The notes beneath the pieces are model-generated. The model did no database searches and was not told where the DNA came from. It saw only the letters and a program-made list of their open reading frames with translations. Source: Rhodovulum kholense (lineage in GTDB: Bacteria > Pseudomonadota > Alphaproteobacteria > Rhodobacterales > Rhodobacteraceae). Taken from it: 64,000 nucleotides of DNA. The position numbers and the translations under genes are program-made. The stretch spans positions 310,001-374,000 of the forward strand of contig NZ_QAYC01000001.1 in NCBI RefSeq assembly GCF_003053725.1, read 5' to 3'. This document shows positions 44,560-54,320 of the stretch, piece by piece. The stretch's first letter is position 1, and each line of letters begins with the position of its first letter.

Positions 44560-45206
44560 TGTCCCAGCCAGACGGCCCGGAAGACGACGAAGAGGGCAGC
44601 CTCTTCGAGGCGCCGCCGCTGGGCGAGCAGGAACGCATGGTCGAGGCGATCCTGTTTGCCTCGGCCGAGCCGGTGCGGGTTGCCGACATGAATGCCCGCA
44701 TGCCGCATGGCTGCGACGCCGCCCGGGCGCTCGAGGCGCTGCGCCGCCGCTATGAGGGGCGGGGGGTGCATCTGGTGCGGGTGGGCGAGTCCTGGGCCTT
44801 TCGCACCGCGCCGGATCTGGGCTTCCTGATGCAGAAGGAAACCGTCGAGCTGCGCAAGCTGTCGCGCGCGGCCATCGAGACGCTGGCGATCATCGCCTAT
44901 CATCAGCCCGTCACCCGCGCCGAGATCGAAGAGATCCGGGGCGTCTCGGTCAGCCGGGGCACGGTCGATCAGCTGCTGGAGCTGGAATGGATCCGCTTCG
45001 GCCGCCGCCGGATGTCGCCCGGCCGCCCGGTGACCTATGTGGTGACCGAAACCTTCCTCGACCATTTCGGGCTGGAAAGTGCGCGCGACCTGCCGGGGCT
45101 GCGCGATCTGCGCGCCGCGGGCCTTCTGGACAGCCGCCCGATGCCCGGCACCGACGAAGACGACACCGACGACGCGCAGGGCGACATGTTCGAGGACGAA
45201 AGCTGA
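44559..45206 (+). CDS. scpB: Segregation and condensation protein B
   Basis: 215 residues with two winged-helix domains that bind ScpA: MVEAILFASAEPVRVADMNA then LSRAAIETLAIIAYHQPVTR and IEEIRGVSVSRGTVDQLLEL. An acidic tail (DEDDTDDAQGDMFEDES) ends the protein. Last gene of the argS-to-scpB group. Confidence 0.93.
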   Translation: MSQPDGPEDDEEGSLFEAPPLGEQERMVEAILFASAEPVRVADMNARMPHGCDAARALEALRRRYEGRGVHLVRVGESWAFRTAPDLGFLMQKETVELRKLSRAAIETLAIIAYHQPVTRAEIEEIRGVSVSRGTVDQLLELEWIRFGRRRMSPGRPVTYVVTETFLDHFGLESARDLPGLRDLRAAGLLDSRPMPGTDEDDTDDAQGDMFEDES

Positions 45207-45220
45207 GCCGCAGGTCGGCG

Positions 45221-45251
45221 CCCGGCGCCGGGCCGGGCCCGGTCCCCGGGC
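45221..45251. terminator. GC-rich palindromes between converging scpB and RHH genes
   Basis: CCCGGCGCCGGG (45221-45232) followed by CCGGGCCCGG and CCCCGGG in the 79-base convergent gap. Could fold into a terminator for both directions, but there is no T-run. Confidence 0.35.
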
Positions 45252-45285
45252 CTGCTTGCGCCAGAGACGTGCCGCGCCGGCTGCC

Positions 45286-45531
45286 CTAGCGGTCCCGATC
45301 CCGATCCCGGTCCAGAGCGCGGCGGAAATGGGTCAGCACATGTACGCGCAGCGCCGAGGCCAGCCCTACGTCGAGCCCCCGGCTTTCGTCGATCTCGGCG
45401 GCCAGCGCATTGACCGCGATCCCGCGTTCGGCCGCGATCTCGCGCAGCGCGCGCCAGAATTCATCCTCCAGCGACACCGAGGTCCGGTGCCCCTTCAGCG
45501 TCAGCGACCGCTTGACCGGCCGCCCGCTCAT
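45286..45531 (-). CDS. Ribbon-helix-helix domain protein
   Basis: 81 residues of the RHH_4 family: RSLTLKGHRTSVSLEDEFWR, then ALREIAAERGIAVNALAAEI and ALRVHVLTHFRRAL. Probably a small DNA-binding regulator. The start overlaps the DUF4169 stop (ATGA). The tail ends in an Asp-Arg repeat (DRDRDRDR). This trio with fumC is commonly seen in Rhodobacteraceae; target genes unknown. Confidence 0.82.
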   Translation of the reverse strand: MSGRPVKRSLTLKGHRTSVSLEDEFWRALREIAAERGIAVNALAAEIDESRGLDVGLASALRVHVLTHFRRALDRDRDRDR

Positions 45532-45719
45532 GCCTCGTCGTCCGGGGTCCGCTTGTGGCCGTCAAGGGCGGCGCGGGCGCGGGCGGCATCAACCTCTTCC
45601 CGCGCCTTCTGCCCCTTGGTCCGGCCGAACCGGGCGGCGTTCTCGTCGGCCTCTGCCTTCTTCGCCGCCCGCTCGCGGGCCTTGCGCGCCTGACGCAGGT
45701 TGACGACGCCGCCCGTCAT
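45528..45719 (-). CDS. DUF4169 family protein
   Basis: 63 residues, highly basic and helical: VNLRQARKARERAAKKAEAD then FGRTKGQKAREEVDAARARA, the DUF4169 pattern. Function unknown. Placed four bases after fumC and overlapping the RHH gene, so all three are likely one transcript. Confidence 0.82.
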   Translation of the reverse strand: MTGGVVNLRQARKARERAAKKAEADENAARFGRTKGQKAREEVDAARARAALDGHKRTPDDEA

Positions 45720-45723
45720 CGGG

Positions 45724-47118
45724 TCAGTCCTTCGGACCGATCATGTCTTCGGGCCGGACGATCCGGTCGAAGGTCTCGCCATCGACAAAGCCCAGAGCGA
45801 TGGCCTCTTCGCGCAGCGTCGTGCCGTTCTTGTGCGCGGTCTTGGCGACCTTGGTGGCGTTGTCATAGCCGATGGTCGGTGCCAGCGCCGTCACCAGCAT
45901 CAGGCTTTCCTTCATCAGCTTCTCGATCCGCGCGGTGTTGGCCTTGGTGCCCACCACCATGTTGTCGGTGAAGGACCCCGCCGCGTCGCCCAGCAACTGC
46001 ATCGACTGCAACACGTTGTAGGACATCATCGGGTTGTAGACGTTCAGCTCGAAATGGCCCTGGCTGCCGGCAAAGCCCACCGCCGCGTCATTGCCCATGA
46101 CATGGGCGCAGACCATGGTCAGCGCCTCGGCCTGGGTCGGGTTGACCTTGCCGGGCATGATCGAGGACCCGGGCTCGTTTTCCGGCAGGATCAGCTCGCC
46201 CAGACCCGAACGGGGGCCAGAGCCCAGAAGCCGCATGTCGTTGGCGATCTTGAACAGCGACGCCGCCACCGTCTTCAGCGCGCCCGAGAACATCACCATG
46301 GCGTCATGCGCCGCCAGCGCCTCGAACTTGTTCCCGGCGGTGACGAAGGGCAGGCCGGTGATCTCGGCGATCTCGGCCGCGACCCGGGTGTCCCAGCCCT
46401 TCTTGGTGTTCAGCCCGGTGCCGACGGCGGTGCCGCCCTGGGCGAGCTCGTAGATGTCGGGCAGGCAGGCCTTGATCCGGGCGATGCCCTTTTCGACCTG
46501 GCGGGCATAGCCCGAGAATTCCTGGCCCAGCGTCAGCGGCGTCGCGTCCTGGGTATGGGTGCGGCCGATCTTGATGATCGAGGCGAATTCGTCCGACTTG
46601 GCGGTCAGCGCCTCATGCAGCTTTTCCAGCCCTGGCAGCAGCACGTCGCGGGCCATCATGCCGATGGCCACATGCATCGCGGTCGGGAAGGTGTCGTTAG
46701 AGGACTGCCCCATGTTGCAGTGATCGTTCGGGTGCACCGGGTCTTTCGAGCCCTTGACGCCGCCCAGCATCTCGATCGCGCGGTTCGAGATCACCTCGTT
46801 GGCGTTCATGTTCGACTGGGTGCCCGACCCGGTCTGCCAGACGACCAGCGGGAAGTTGTCGTCGAACTTGCCCTCGATCACCTCCTGCGCGGCGGCGACG
46901 ATGGCCTCGCCCAGCTGGGGGTCCAGCCCGCCCTGGGCCATGTTGACCCGTGCGCAGGCCTTCTTGATGACGCCGAGCGCGCGGATGATCGCGACCGGCT
47001 GGCGTTCCCAGCCGATCGGGAAATTCTGGATCGAACGCTGGGTCTGGGCGCCCCAGTACTTGTCGGCGGGCACGTCGAGGGGGCCGAAGCTGTCGGTCTC
47101 GGTGCGGGTTTCGGTCAT
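45724..47118 (-). CDS. fumC: Fumarate hydratase, class II
   Basis: 464-residue oxygen-stable fumarase of the citric acid cycle. Contains [60 protein letters not shown] and the superfamily signature [17 protein letters not shown] near residue 320. The ATG at 47118 has a CGGAGGA ribosome site; the open frame upstream is not conserved. Confidence 0.96.
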   Translation of the reverse strand: MTETRTETDSFGPLDVPADKYWGAQTQRSIQNFPIGWERQPVAIIRALGVIKKACARVNMAQGGLDPQLGEAIVAAAQEVIEGKFDDNFPLVVWQTGSGTQSNMNANEVISNRAIEMLGGVKGSKDPVHPNDHCNMGQSSNDTFPTAMHVAIGMMARDVLLPGLEKLHEALTAKSDEFASIIKIGRTHTQDATPLTLGQEFSGYARQVEKGIARIKACLPDIYELAQGGTAVGTGLNTKKGWDTRVAAEIAEITGLPFVTAGNKFEALAAHDAMVMFSGALKTVAASLFKIANDMRLLGSGPRSGLGELILPENEPGSSIMPGKVNPTQAEALTMVCAHVMGNDAAVGFAGSQGHFELNVYNPMMSYNVLQSMQLLGDAAGSFTDNMVVGTKANTARIEKLMKESLMLVTALAPTIGYDNATKVAKTAHKNGTTLREEAIALGFVDGETFDRIVRPEDMIGPKD

Positions 47119-47208
47119 CGCAATCCTCCGGTCGAGTTCGGTCCAGCTAATAGGCCGGGCCGGGCTCCGGAGCAATGCCCCCGACCTGCCGCGATCGGCC
47201 GGGCGGGC

Positions 47209-47682
47209 CTATTTGCGGAACTTGTCGAGGCTGACCACCTGCGCCTCGCCCGGACCGGCGCTGCCGCCATTGGCGTCGGGGCCCGGCTGTTCGGGGCCGT
47301 CGTCGTCCTCGTCCTCCTCCTCGTCGCTGTCCTGCGTCTCGAACCTCAGCCCGAACTCGACCGAGGGGTCGACGAAGGTGCGGATCGCATCGAAGGGGAT
47401 ATACAGCGGCTCGGGGCTGTCGCCGAAATTCAGGGTGACCGAGAATCCGTCCTCGTCGACCGAGAGATGGTCGTACCAGTGTTGCAGCACGACGGTAATC
47501 TCGGTGGGGTAGCGCTGGCGCAGCCAGTCCGCCATCTGCGCCTCGGGATGGGTCGTGTCGAAGGTGATGAAGAAATGGTGGTCTCCGGGCAGTCCGTCGG
47601 CAGCGACATCCGACAGCACCGTGCGGATCAGACCCCGCATGGCGGCATGCATCAGATTGCCATACTCGATCCGGTCGGACAT
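47209..47682 (-). CDS. sspB: ClpXP adaptor protein SspB (alpha-type)
   Basis: 157 residues from the ATG at 47682. Substrate-binding domain IEYGNLMHAAMRGLIRTVLS, FFITFDTTHPEAQMADWLRQ and YIPFDAIRTFVDPSVEFGLR, then an acidic linker (DSDEEEDEDDDGPE) and a C-terminal ClpX-binding tail AQVVSLDKFRK. Delivers ssrA-tagged and specific substrates to ClpXP. Confidence 0.92.
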   Translation of the reverse strand: MSDRIEYGNLMHAAMRGLIRTVLSDVAADGLPGDHHFFITFDTTHPEAQMADWLRQRYPTEITVVLQHWYDHLSVDEDGFSVTLNFGDSPEPLYIPFDAIRTFVDPSVEFGLRFETQDSDEEEDEDDDGPEQPGPDANGGSAGPGEAQVVSLDKFRK

Positions 47683-47906
47683 CGCGGTGATACCTCTGGG
47701 TTGTGTTGCGCCCAGCATAGGGGATTCGACGGGCAGGGGAAGGGGGCGGATGCAATTGCCCCCGAGCCCGCGCCCCCGAAAGCCGCGGCGCGGGCGCGGG
47801 GCTGTCGGGCCGCGGGACGTGCGGGGAAGACCGTCCGGGCGCGGGCCGGGCAGCGGCCGGGCGGGGCGGGCCCCAGACCCAGCCCCAGACCAGCCCCAGA
47901 CCAGCC

Positions 47907-48332
47907 TCAGACCAGCCGCTGGCCGGTCATGCCCAGTTCCAGCGCATCCTTCGGCAAAAGCCCGAGCTGGAGGAAAAGCCCGAGGAAATCCAAAGAGTTG
48001 TAGGCCTCGGCCACCTTGTCTCCCTCAAAGCGCAGCATGACCTGGCCGATCAGCCTGATCGGCTGCCCGTCACCCGGGCGCCGGGCCTCGAGCTCGATCA
48101 GCGCGGACAGCCAGTCGCCCGATTCGATCACCTTGGCCAGGCGGAAGGACGGCTCGTCGACCAGATGCATCATCGCCTGGGCGAAGACGCTGAGATCGCC
48201 CGGGGTCACGGCGAGGCCCGGGAGCAGGCCCTGTTCCTGAAGATCGGGGGTGAAGAGCGTGTCGACGGCGTCGAGGTCGCCTTCGAGATAGACCCTGCGA
48301 TACCACTGTTCCAGACGTGCAGCCCGGTCCAT
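47907..48332 (-). CDS. NTF2-like/SnoaL-like domain protein
   Basis: 141 residues from the ATG at 48332 with a GGAGGC ribosome site. The start LEQWYRRVYLEGDLDAVDTL and the later LIGQVMLRFEGDKVAEAYNS fit the SnoaL/ester-cyclase branch of the NTF2-like fold. Function unknown; in this family a cone-shaped pocket binds small hydrophobic ligands. Stands alone between sspB and the tct operon. Confidence 0.7.
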   Translation of the reverse strand: MDRAARLEQWYRRVYLEGDLDAVDTLFTPDLQEQGLLPGLAVTPGDLSVFAQAMMHLVDEPSFRLAKVIESGDWLSALIELEARRPGDGQPIRLIGQVMLRFEGDKVAEAYNSLDFLGLFLQLGLLPKDALELGMTGQRLV

Positions 48333-48490
48333 GTCGCCTCCTTCTGATGGCTCTTCGGGCCGGTCGGGGGGGGGCAACAGCCCGGCCTCGTGCCCCGATT
48401 TCTGCGCCTGAAACCTTATCATGCCGTTAAAAGCGGCAGGCGGCGCGGGCAAGGGTTTGAAAAGGAGCGGTTTCGCGGCGCGGGTCGGGC

Positions 48491-49981
48491 TCAGCGGGCG
48501 CGCCGTCGCCGCCAGACCTGCACCAGCGACAGCGCCAGCAGCCCGACCGTCGCAAGAACGAATCCCGCCGCGATGGGGCGGTCGAGAAACACCATCGGAT
48601 CGCCCCGCCCGATCAGCAGGGCGCGGCGCAGGTTGGTCTCGATCAGCGGACCCAGCACGAAGCCCAGCAACAAAAGCGCCGGGCTGAAGCGCGCCAGCGC
48701 CAGCAGATAGCCCGCAAGCCCGATGGCCGCGACCGCCAGGATGTCGAACGAGAGGCCCCGCACCGAATAGACCCCGAGGCAGAGAAAGATCAGGATCGCG
48801 GGGTAAAGCCAGCGGAACGGGATGCGCAGCATCGCCACCCAGATGCCGATCAGCGGCAGGTTCAGCACCAGCAGCAACAGGTTGCCGATACCGAAGCTCG
48901 CGACCAGCCCCCAGAACATCTCGGGCCGGGCCTCCAGCATCAGGGGTCCCGGCTGAACGCCGTGAATGACCAGCGCGCCCAGCATCAGCGCCATGATCGG
49001 ATCGCCCGGTATCCCCAGGGTCAGCGTCGGCACGAAGGCCGAGATCGCGGCGGCGTTATTGGCCGACTCGGGCGCCGAGACGCCCTCGATGGCGCCTTCG
49101 CCAAAACGTTCCGGGGTGCGCGATACCCGGCGTTCCAGCGCATAGGCCAGAAAGGACGACAGCGTCGAGCCGGTCCCGGGCAGGGCGCCGAAGAAGCTGC
49201 CAAGCGCGCTGCCCCGCAGCATCGGCCCCGGCAGCCGTTTCAGGTCGTCGCGGCGGGGCAGAAGCTGGCGGCCGCCGATCCTTTCGGTCACGCCCTGACG
49301 GTCGGGATCGCGCACATTCGCGATCACCTCGGCCACGCCGAAAAGACCCATCGCCAGCGCCACCAGATTGATGCCGTCCAGAAGCTCGGTCCGGCCGAAT
49401 GTGAACCTCTGCACCCCCGAATTGACATCGGTGCCGACACAGCCCAGCAGCAGGCCCAGTACCACCATGGCAAAGCCCTTGGCCGGGCTGGACGACCCGA
49501 TGGTCGAGGCGGCGACCAGCCCGAGGATCATCATCGCGGCGTAATCGGCGGCCCCGAAGGCGGTCGCCGCGTGCGACAGCCACCCCGCAAGCGTCACCAG
49601 CACCGCGATGCCGATCATGGACCCCGCAAAGGACGAGGCCATGGCCGTGAACAGCGCGACCCCCGCCCGGCCCTGCCGGGCCAGCGGATAGCCGTCAAGC
49701 GAGGTCACCGCCGATTGCGGCGTGCCCGGAAGCCGCATCAGGATCGAGGCGACCGACCCGCCATATTGCGCGCCGTAATAGACCCCCGCCAGCATGATCA
49801 GCGCCGCTTCGGGGGTGATGTAATAGGTGATCGGCAGCAGCAGCGAAATCGCCGCCATCGCGCCGATGCCGGGCAGCACGCCGACGAAGGTGCCCAGCAC
49901 CACGCCCAGCACGCAATAGATCAGCACCGCAGGCTGCAGCGCGAACCCGATGCCGTAAAGCAGCCCCTCCCAGGTCGTCAT
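48491..49981 (-). CDS. tctA: Tripartite tricarboxylate transporter permease (TctA)
   Basis: 496-residue large membrane subunit: VLGTFVGVLPGIGAMAAISL, YGAQYGGSVASILMRLPGTP, MRLPGTPQSAVTSLDGYPLA and GALPGTGSTLSSFLAYALER are TctA hallmarks. With TctB and TctC it imports carboxylates such as citrate or other acids. Overlaps tctB by four bases. Confidence 0.92.
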   Translation of the reverse strand: MTTWEGLLYGIGFALQPAVLIYCVLGVVLGTFVGVLPGIGAMAAISLLLPITYYITPEAALIMLAGVYYGAQYGGSVASILMRLPGTPQSAVTSLDGYPLARQGRAGVALFTAMASSFAGSMIGIAVLVTLAGWLSHAATAFGAADYAAMMILGLVAASTIGSSSPAKGFAMVVLGLLLGCVGTDVNSGVQRFTFGRTELLDGINLVALAMGLFGVAEVIANVRDPDRQGVTERIGGRQLLPRRDDLKRLPGPMLRGSALGSFFGALPGTGSTLSSFLAYALERRVSRTPERFGEGAIEGVSAPESANNAAAISAFVPTLTLGIPGDPIMALMLGALVIHGVQPGPLMLEARPEMFWGLVASFGIGNLLLLVLNLPLIGIWVAMLRIPFRWLYPAILIFLCLGVYSVRGLSFDILAVAAIGLAGYLLALARFSPALLLLGFVLGPLIETNLRRALLIGRGDPMVFLDRPIAAGFVLATVGLLALSLVQVWRRRRAR

Positions 49982-50439
49982 GGCAGGCGCGGCCAGAGGG
50001 GCAGGCTCATCCGAAGCCCGAGCCCGAAAACCACCACCGTCAGCAGCGCGATGGCCGCCGCCAGCGCCAGCCGCCAGCCCCAGCCCGGACGCGGCGCCGG
50101 AAGCGAGGCGACCAGCACCGCCGCCGCCGTCGCGGCCACAAGGCCGATCCGGAAAAGCCCGAGCCCGAACACGAGGATCGCGGCCAGCACCGCAAGGGCC
50201 GCCAGCGGCTCGATGCCGGGCGCGTCCGACCGGCGGCGCAGCGCGGGCAGGGCCACGACGAGGCCAAGCACGGTCAGAAGCCCGCCCAGAATGGCGGGAA
50301 AGAAGCCGGGGCCCATCCGGCGCAGGGTGCCGATGTCATACTGCGCTAGCGCCCAGCCCGCCGCCGCCGCACCAATCGCGGCGAGGGCGAGCCCGCCCAG
50401 GATATCGGGCCAGTCTCTGTGCATCGGGTCCCGTTGCAT
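49978..50439 (-). CDS. tctB: Tripartite tricarboxylate transporter small subunit (TctB)
   Basis: 153 residues with four hydrophobic helices; WPDILGGLALAAIGAAAAGW at the start and MGPGFFPAILGGLLTVLGLV are the TctB signature. Lies 13 bases after tctC. Confidence 0.88.
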   Translation of the reverse strand: MQRDPMHRDWPDILGGLALAAIGAAAAGWALAQYDIGTLRRMGPGFFPAILGGLLTVLGLVVALPALRRRSDAPGIEPLAALAVLAAILVFGLGLFRIGLVAATAAAVLVASLPAPRPGWGWRLALAAAIALLTVVVFGLGLRMSLPLWPRLP

Positions 50440-50452
50440 CGGCGCGGGTGCC

Positions 50453-51439
50453 TCAGGGCTTGGCCGCGACCCGGTCGATCACCGCGCCCCACATGGCGGT
50501 GTCGGCCGCGATCCGGTCGGCCAGTTCCCCGGGCGTGCCGGGCGCGGCCTGCCAGCCGATGGCCAGCAGCTTCTGTTGCACCTCGGGATCGGCAAGGATC
50601 GCGCCAATCTCGGTGTTCAGCCGCGCGATGATGGCCGGGTCGGTCCCGGCGGGGGCGATGAAGGCGTTCCAGAGCTCGGCCCGGAAATCTGCGGGCAGCC
50701 CGGCCCGACCGGCCAGCACCGGCACGTCGGGGGCCTGCGGGAAGGGTTCGGCCGAGGTGATGCCCAGCATCCGCATCCGCCCCGCCTCGACCTGCGGCAG
50801 CGCGGCCGAGGGCGCCATGAAGCCCGCATCGATCTCGCCCCCGACGATCGAGGTGGTGACCTCGGCATAGCTGGTGAAGGGGATGTGAAGCAGGCTGACG
50901 CCCGCGGCATCGGCGAACAGCTCGGCCGTCAGATGCGCGCCCGACCCCTGGCCGACCGACCCGTAGCTGAGAAACTCGGGCTCGGTCCCGGCCGCCGCGA
51001 TGAAGCTTTCCAGATCAGTGAAGTCGGAACTTGCCGAAACCGCCAGCACCAGCGGCGAGGTCGCGATCAGCGTGACCGGGGCGATGTCGGTGGCCACGTC
51101 ATAGCCCGTCGATTTCATCAGCCGGGCGGCGGTGGTCAGCGGGCCGTTGATGGTGGTGGCAAAGCTGAGACCGTCGCCCGCATTGGCCAGCATCTGCTGG
51201 ACGCCGATCACCCCGCCCGCGCCGGGCTTGTTCTCGACCACGACGGGCTGGCCCAGCCGCTGGGCCAGGGGCTCGGTCACGATCCGGGTCAGCGTGTCGG
51301 GCGAAGACCCGGCGGGGAAGCCCACATAGACATGCAGCGGCGCGGTGGGCCAGGCGTCCTCGGCGGTGGCAGCGGTGGGAAGGGCGGTCAGAGCCACGGC
51401 GCAGGCAAGCGCGGAACGGCGCGTCATCCGAAGGGTCAC
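50453..51439 (-). CDS. tctC: Tripartite tricarboxylate transporter binding protein (TctC)
   Basis: 328-residue periplasmic binding protein with an RR-containing signal peptide (TRRSALACAVALTALPTAAT, cut near residue 26). Core motifs PLHVYVGFPAGSSPDTLTRI, VVENKPGAGGVIGVQQML and YGSVGQGSGAHLTAELFADA match the Bug/TctC family. First gene of tctCBA, divergent from metN; ligand unknown. Confidence 0.9.
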   Translation of the reverse strand: MTLRMTRRSALACAVALTALPTAATAEDAWPTAPLHVYVGFPAGSSPDTLTRIVTEPLAQRLGQPVVVENKPGAGGVIGVQQMLANAGDGLSFATTINGPLTTAARLMKSTGYDVATDIAPVTLIATSPLVLAVSASSDFTDLESFIAAAGTEPEFLSYGSVGQGSGAHLTAELFADAAGVSLLHIPFTSYAEVTTSIVGGEIDAGFMAPSAALPQVEAGRMRMLGITSAEPFPQAPDVPVLAGRAGLPADFRAELWNAFIAPAGTDPAIIARLNTEIGAILADPEVQQKLLAIGWQAAPGTPGELADRIAADTAMWGAVIDRVAAKP

Positions 51440-51803
51440 GGGGTCTCTCCTTTAAGGTCGGCGCCAAAGGACACGATCCGGCGGCGCATTTCAACCGCGT
51501 TCCTACCGCGTTCCTTGGGGGCGAAGCGAGGGTCGCAACCGGACGACTGACGCGGCGGCAGGACCCGCGCCCGACCGGGGGCCGGGGCCGTTTGTCCGGG
51601 GCGGGGCGGGCAGGGCGGAACGGATCGTCCTGTGGCCCCGGGGCGGGCGGAATGGTCTTGGCCCGGGCCACGGTGCGTCGGGAGGCGGTTCTTATTCGGC
51701 CTTTCGGGGCCGCTTTCTCGCGCGCCCGGGGCTCTGTGGGGTTGCGTCCGCTGCGGCTTTGGGGCACCCGACAGCCCGGACAGCGACAGCGGAACGGGAC
51801 GGC
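51440..51803. other. Divergent spacer between tctC and metN
   Basis: 364 bases without a supported gene. It must contain promoters for tctCBA and metNIQ. I looked for a SAM-type riboswitch ahead of metN and did not recognise one. GC-rich stretches give several short inverted repeats of low meaning. Confidence 0.5.
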
Positions 51804-52850
51804 ATGACCGGGGCGACGATCAGCTTTGAAGGCGTGGGCAAATCCTATGCCGGCGGTGGGAAGGGGCAGGTCACGGCCCTGAGCGATGTCACGCTGAGCG
51901 TGGCGCCGGGCGAGATCTGCGGCATCATCGGCCGCTCGGGCGCCGGCAAGTCGACGCTTCTGCGCATGGTCAACGGGCTCGAACGCCCCAGCACGGGCAC
52001 CGTCACCGTGGGCGGGCGCGATGTCGGCCGGGCGCGCGGCGCGGCCCTGCGGGCGATCCGCCGCGATGTCGGCATGATCTTCCAGCATTTCAACCTGCTG
52101 TCCTCGCGCACGGTGCATGGCAACATCGCCCTGCCGCTGGAAATCGCGGGCTTGCCCTCGGCCGAGATCGGCCCCAGGGTGCGCGACCTGATCGCCCGGG
52201 TCGGGCTCGAGGCGCAGGCCGAGCGTTATCCGGCCGAGCTGTCGGGCGGGCAGAAACAGCGGGTTGGCATCGCCCGGGCGCTGGCCACAAGGCCCAAGGT
52301 GCTGCTGTCGGACGAGGCGACCTCGGCGCTCGACCCCGAAACCACGCGGACGGTGCTGGAGCTTCTGCGCGACATCAACCGCGATCTGGGGCTGACCATC
52401 CTGCTGATCACCCATGAGATGGCCGTCGTCCGCGACATCGCCAGCCATATGGCGGTGATCGACCAGGGCCGGATCGTCGAGGCGGGCGCGACCTATGACA
52501 TCTTCGTCACGCCCCGGCATCCGACGACGCGGTCCTTCCTGTCGGGCGTGACCGGGATCACCCTGCCGGGCTTCATCGCGGGCCGCATGACCGAGGCCCG
52601 GCCCCATGGCCCGGCCGAAGAGATCGTCCGCATCACCTTTGCCGGGGCGCACGCGACCGATCCGATGCTGGCGCGAATGACGGCCGAGCGGGGCATCGCC
52701 GTCAACATCCTGGCCGGTGCCATCGAAGAGATCGGCCCCCGGCCCTTCGGCAACCTGCTGGTCGCCATCGACGCGGCGCGTGGCCCCGAGGCCCGCGACT
52801 ATCTCAACCGCCACGGGCTTTCGACGGAGGTGCTGGGCTATGTCGGCTAA
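51804..52850 (+). CDS. metN: Methionine ABC transporter ATP-binding protein
   Basis: 348 residues: Walker A GRSGAGKST (43-51), Q-loop IFQHFNLLSSRTV, ABC signature ELSGGQKQRVGIARAL, Walker B VLLSDEATSALD, and a C-terminal NIL regulatory domain from about 265 (VRITFAGAHATDPMLARMTA). Powers uptake of methionine through MetI. The frame is open earlier but the domain begins at this ATG. Overlaps metI by 11 bases. Confidence 0.93.
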   Translation: MTGATISFEGVGKSYAGGGKGQVTALSDVTLSVAPGEICGIIGRSGAGKSTLLRMVNGLERPSTGTVTVGGRDVGRARGAALRAIRRDVGMIFQHFNLLSSRTVHGNIALPLEIAGLPSAEIGPRVRDLIARVGLEAQAERYPAELSGGQKQRVGIARALATRPKVLLSDEATSALDPETTRTVLELLRDINRDLGLTILLITHEMAVVRDIASHMAVIDQGRIVEAGATYDIFVTPRHPTTRSFLSGVTGITLPGFIAGRMTEARPHGPAEEIVRITFAGAHATDPMLARMTAERGIAVNILAGAIEEIGPRPFGNLLVAIDAARGPEARDYLNRHGLSTEVLGYVG

Positions 52851-53514
52851 CCTGATCGGGCTGTTGATCGAGGCGACGCTGCAGACGCTTTACATGGTGT
52901 CGGTGTCGGCGGTGCTGGGCACGGTCTTCGGGCTGCCGCTGGGCGTGTTCCTGGCCACCTCGCAACGCGGCGAGTTGTTGTCGGCGCCGCTCGTCAACAA
53001 GGCGCTGGGGCTTGTCGTCAATGCCGCGCGCTCGGTGCCCTTCATCATTCTGGTGGTGGCCATCATCCCCTTCACCCGGGCGCTGGTCGGCACCTCGATC
53101 GGCACCGATGCCGCCATCGTGCCCTTGACCATCGCGGCGACGCCCTTCATCGCCCGGCTGGTCGAGAACGCGATCCGCGAGGTCGATGCGGGCCTGATCG
53201 AGGCCGCCCGCGCGATGGGGGCGACGCCCCTGCAGATCATCCGCAAGGTGCTTTTGCGCGAGGCGCTGCCCGGCATCGCGCTTGGGCTCACGCTCGCCGT
53301 GGTCAGCCTGATCGGCTATTCGGCCATGGTCGGCGCGGTCGGCGGCGAGGGGCTGGGCGATCTCGGCATCCGCTACGGCTATCAGCGCTTCATGCCCGAC
53401 GTGATGCTGGCCGTCGTCGTGATCCTGATCGTGCTGGTGCAGATCGTGCAATCGGCCGGCGAATGGATCGCCGCCCGTGTCGACCGCCGCGCGCCGCGCA
53501 ACCGCGGCCACTGA
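52840..53514 (+). CDS. metI: Methionine ABC transporter permease
   Basis: 224-residue inner-membrane permease with about five helices; the ABC-coupling loop is IREVDAGLIEAARAMGATPL followed by VLLREALPGIALG. The start reads MSANLIGLLIEATLQTLYMV. Sits between metN and metQ in one operon. Confidence 0.92.
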   Translation: MSANLIGLLIEATLQTLYMVSVSAVLGTVFGLPLGVFLATSQRGELLSAPLVNKALGLVVNAARSVPFIILVVAIIPFTRALVGTSIGTDAAIVPLTIAATPFIARLVENAIREVDAGLIEAARAMGATPLQIIRKVLLREALPGIALGLTLAVVSLIGYSAMVGAVGGEGLGDLGIRYGYQRFMPDVMLAVVVILIVLVQIVQSAGEWIAARVDRRAPRNRGH

Positions 53515-53543
53515 ATGTTCGCAGACAAGAAAGGAACCGTCCG

Positions 53544-54320
53544 ATGCTGCGTCTGATCCCTCTCGTTTCCGCCCTCGCCCTGTCGGCCGCCGCCGCGATG
53601 GCCGACGACATCCGTGTCGGCGTCTCGCCCGGCGAACATGCCGAGATCATGGAAGAGGTGGCCAAGGTCGCCGCCGGTGCCGGGCTGAATATCGACGTGG
53701 TCGAGTTCTCCGACTATGTCGTGCCGAACCAGGCTCTGGCTGATGGCGATCTCGACGCCAACAGCTTCCAGCACCGCCCCTATCTGGAAAACCAGATCAA
53801 GGATCGCGGCTTCGATCTGGTCGAGATCGCGACCACCATCACCACACCGATGGGGGTCTATTCCGACAAGATCGAGGATCTGGCCGCGCTGCCCGAAAAG
53901 GCCAAGGTCGCGATCCCGAACGATCCGACCAATGGCGGCCGCGCGCTTCTGCTGCTGCAGGATCTGGGGCTGATCACCCTGGCCGAAGGGACCGGGCTGG
54001 TGCCCAGCCCGCTTGACGTTCAGGACAACCCCAAGGGGTTGAAATTCCTCGAACTGGACGCCGCCCAGCTGCCCCGCGCGCTGGCCGATGCCGATATCGC
54101 GGTCATCAACACCAACTACGCCATTGCCGCGGGGCTCAGCCCCAAGGACGATTCCATCGCGATGGAAAAGGCCGAAAGCCCCTACGTGAACATCATCGTG
54201 GCGCGCAACGGCGATCAGGACCAGCCCTGGGTCAAGACCCTGGTCGAGGCCTATCACAGCCCCGAGGTGAAGGCCTTCATCGACGAGAAATATCACGGCG
54301 CGGTGCTGACCAGCTGGTGA
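53544..54320 (+). CDS. metQ: Methionine-binding protein (NlpA/MetQ family)
   Basis: 258 residues with a Sec signal peptide (VSALALSAAAAMA, cut near residue 20). MetQ features: IRVGVSPGEHAEIMEEVAKV, DGDLDANSFQHRPYLENQIK, PNDPTNGGRALLLLQDLGLI and AVINTNYAIAAGL. No lipobox cysteine is seen at the cleavage site, so it is likely a soluble periplasmic form rather than a lipoprotein. Confidence 0.92.
   Translation: MLRLIPLVSALALSAAAAMADDIRVGVSPGEHAEIMEEVAKVAAGAGLNIDVVEFSDYVVPNQALADGDLDANSFQHRPYLENQIKDRGFDLVEIATTITTPMGVYSDKIEDLAALPEKAKVAIPNDPTNGGRALLLLQDLGLITLAEGTGLVPSPLDVQDNPKGLKFLELDAAQLPRALADADIAVINTNYAIAAGLSPKDDSIAMEKAESPYVNIIVARNGDQDQPWVKTLVEAYHSPEVKAFIDEKYHGAVLTSW

Noticed and set aside
51440-51803. 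SAM riboswitch upstream of metNIQ
   Set aside because: No arrangement of conserved SAM-I, SAM-II or SAM/SAH core bases was recognised by eye; a covariance-model search would be decisive.
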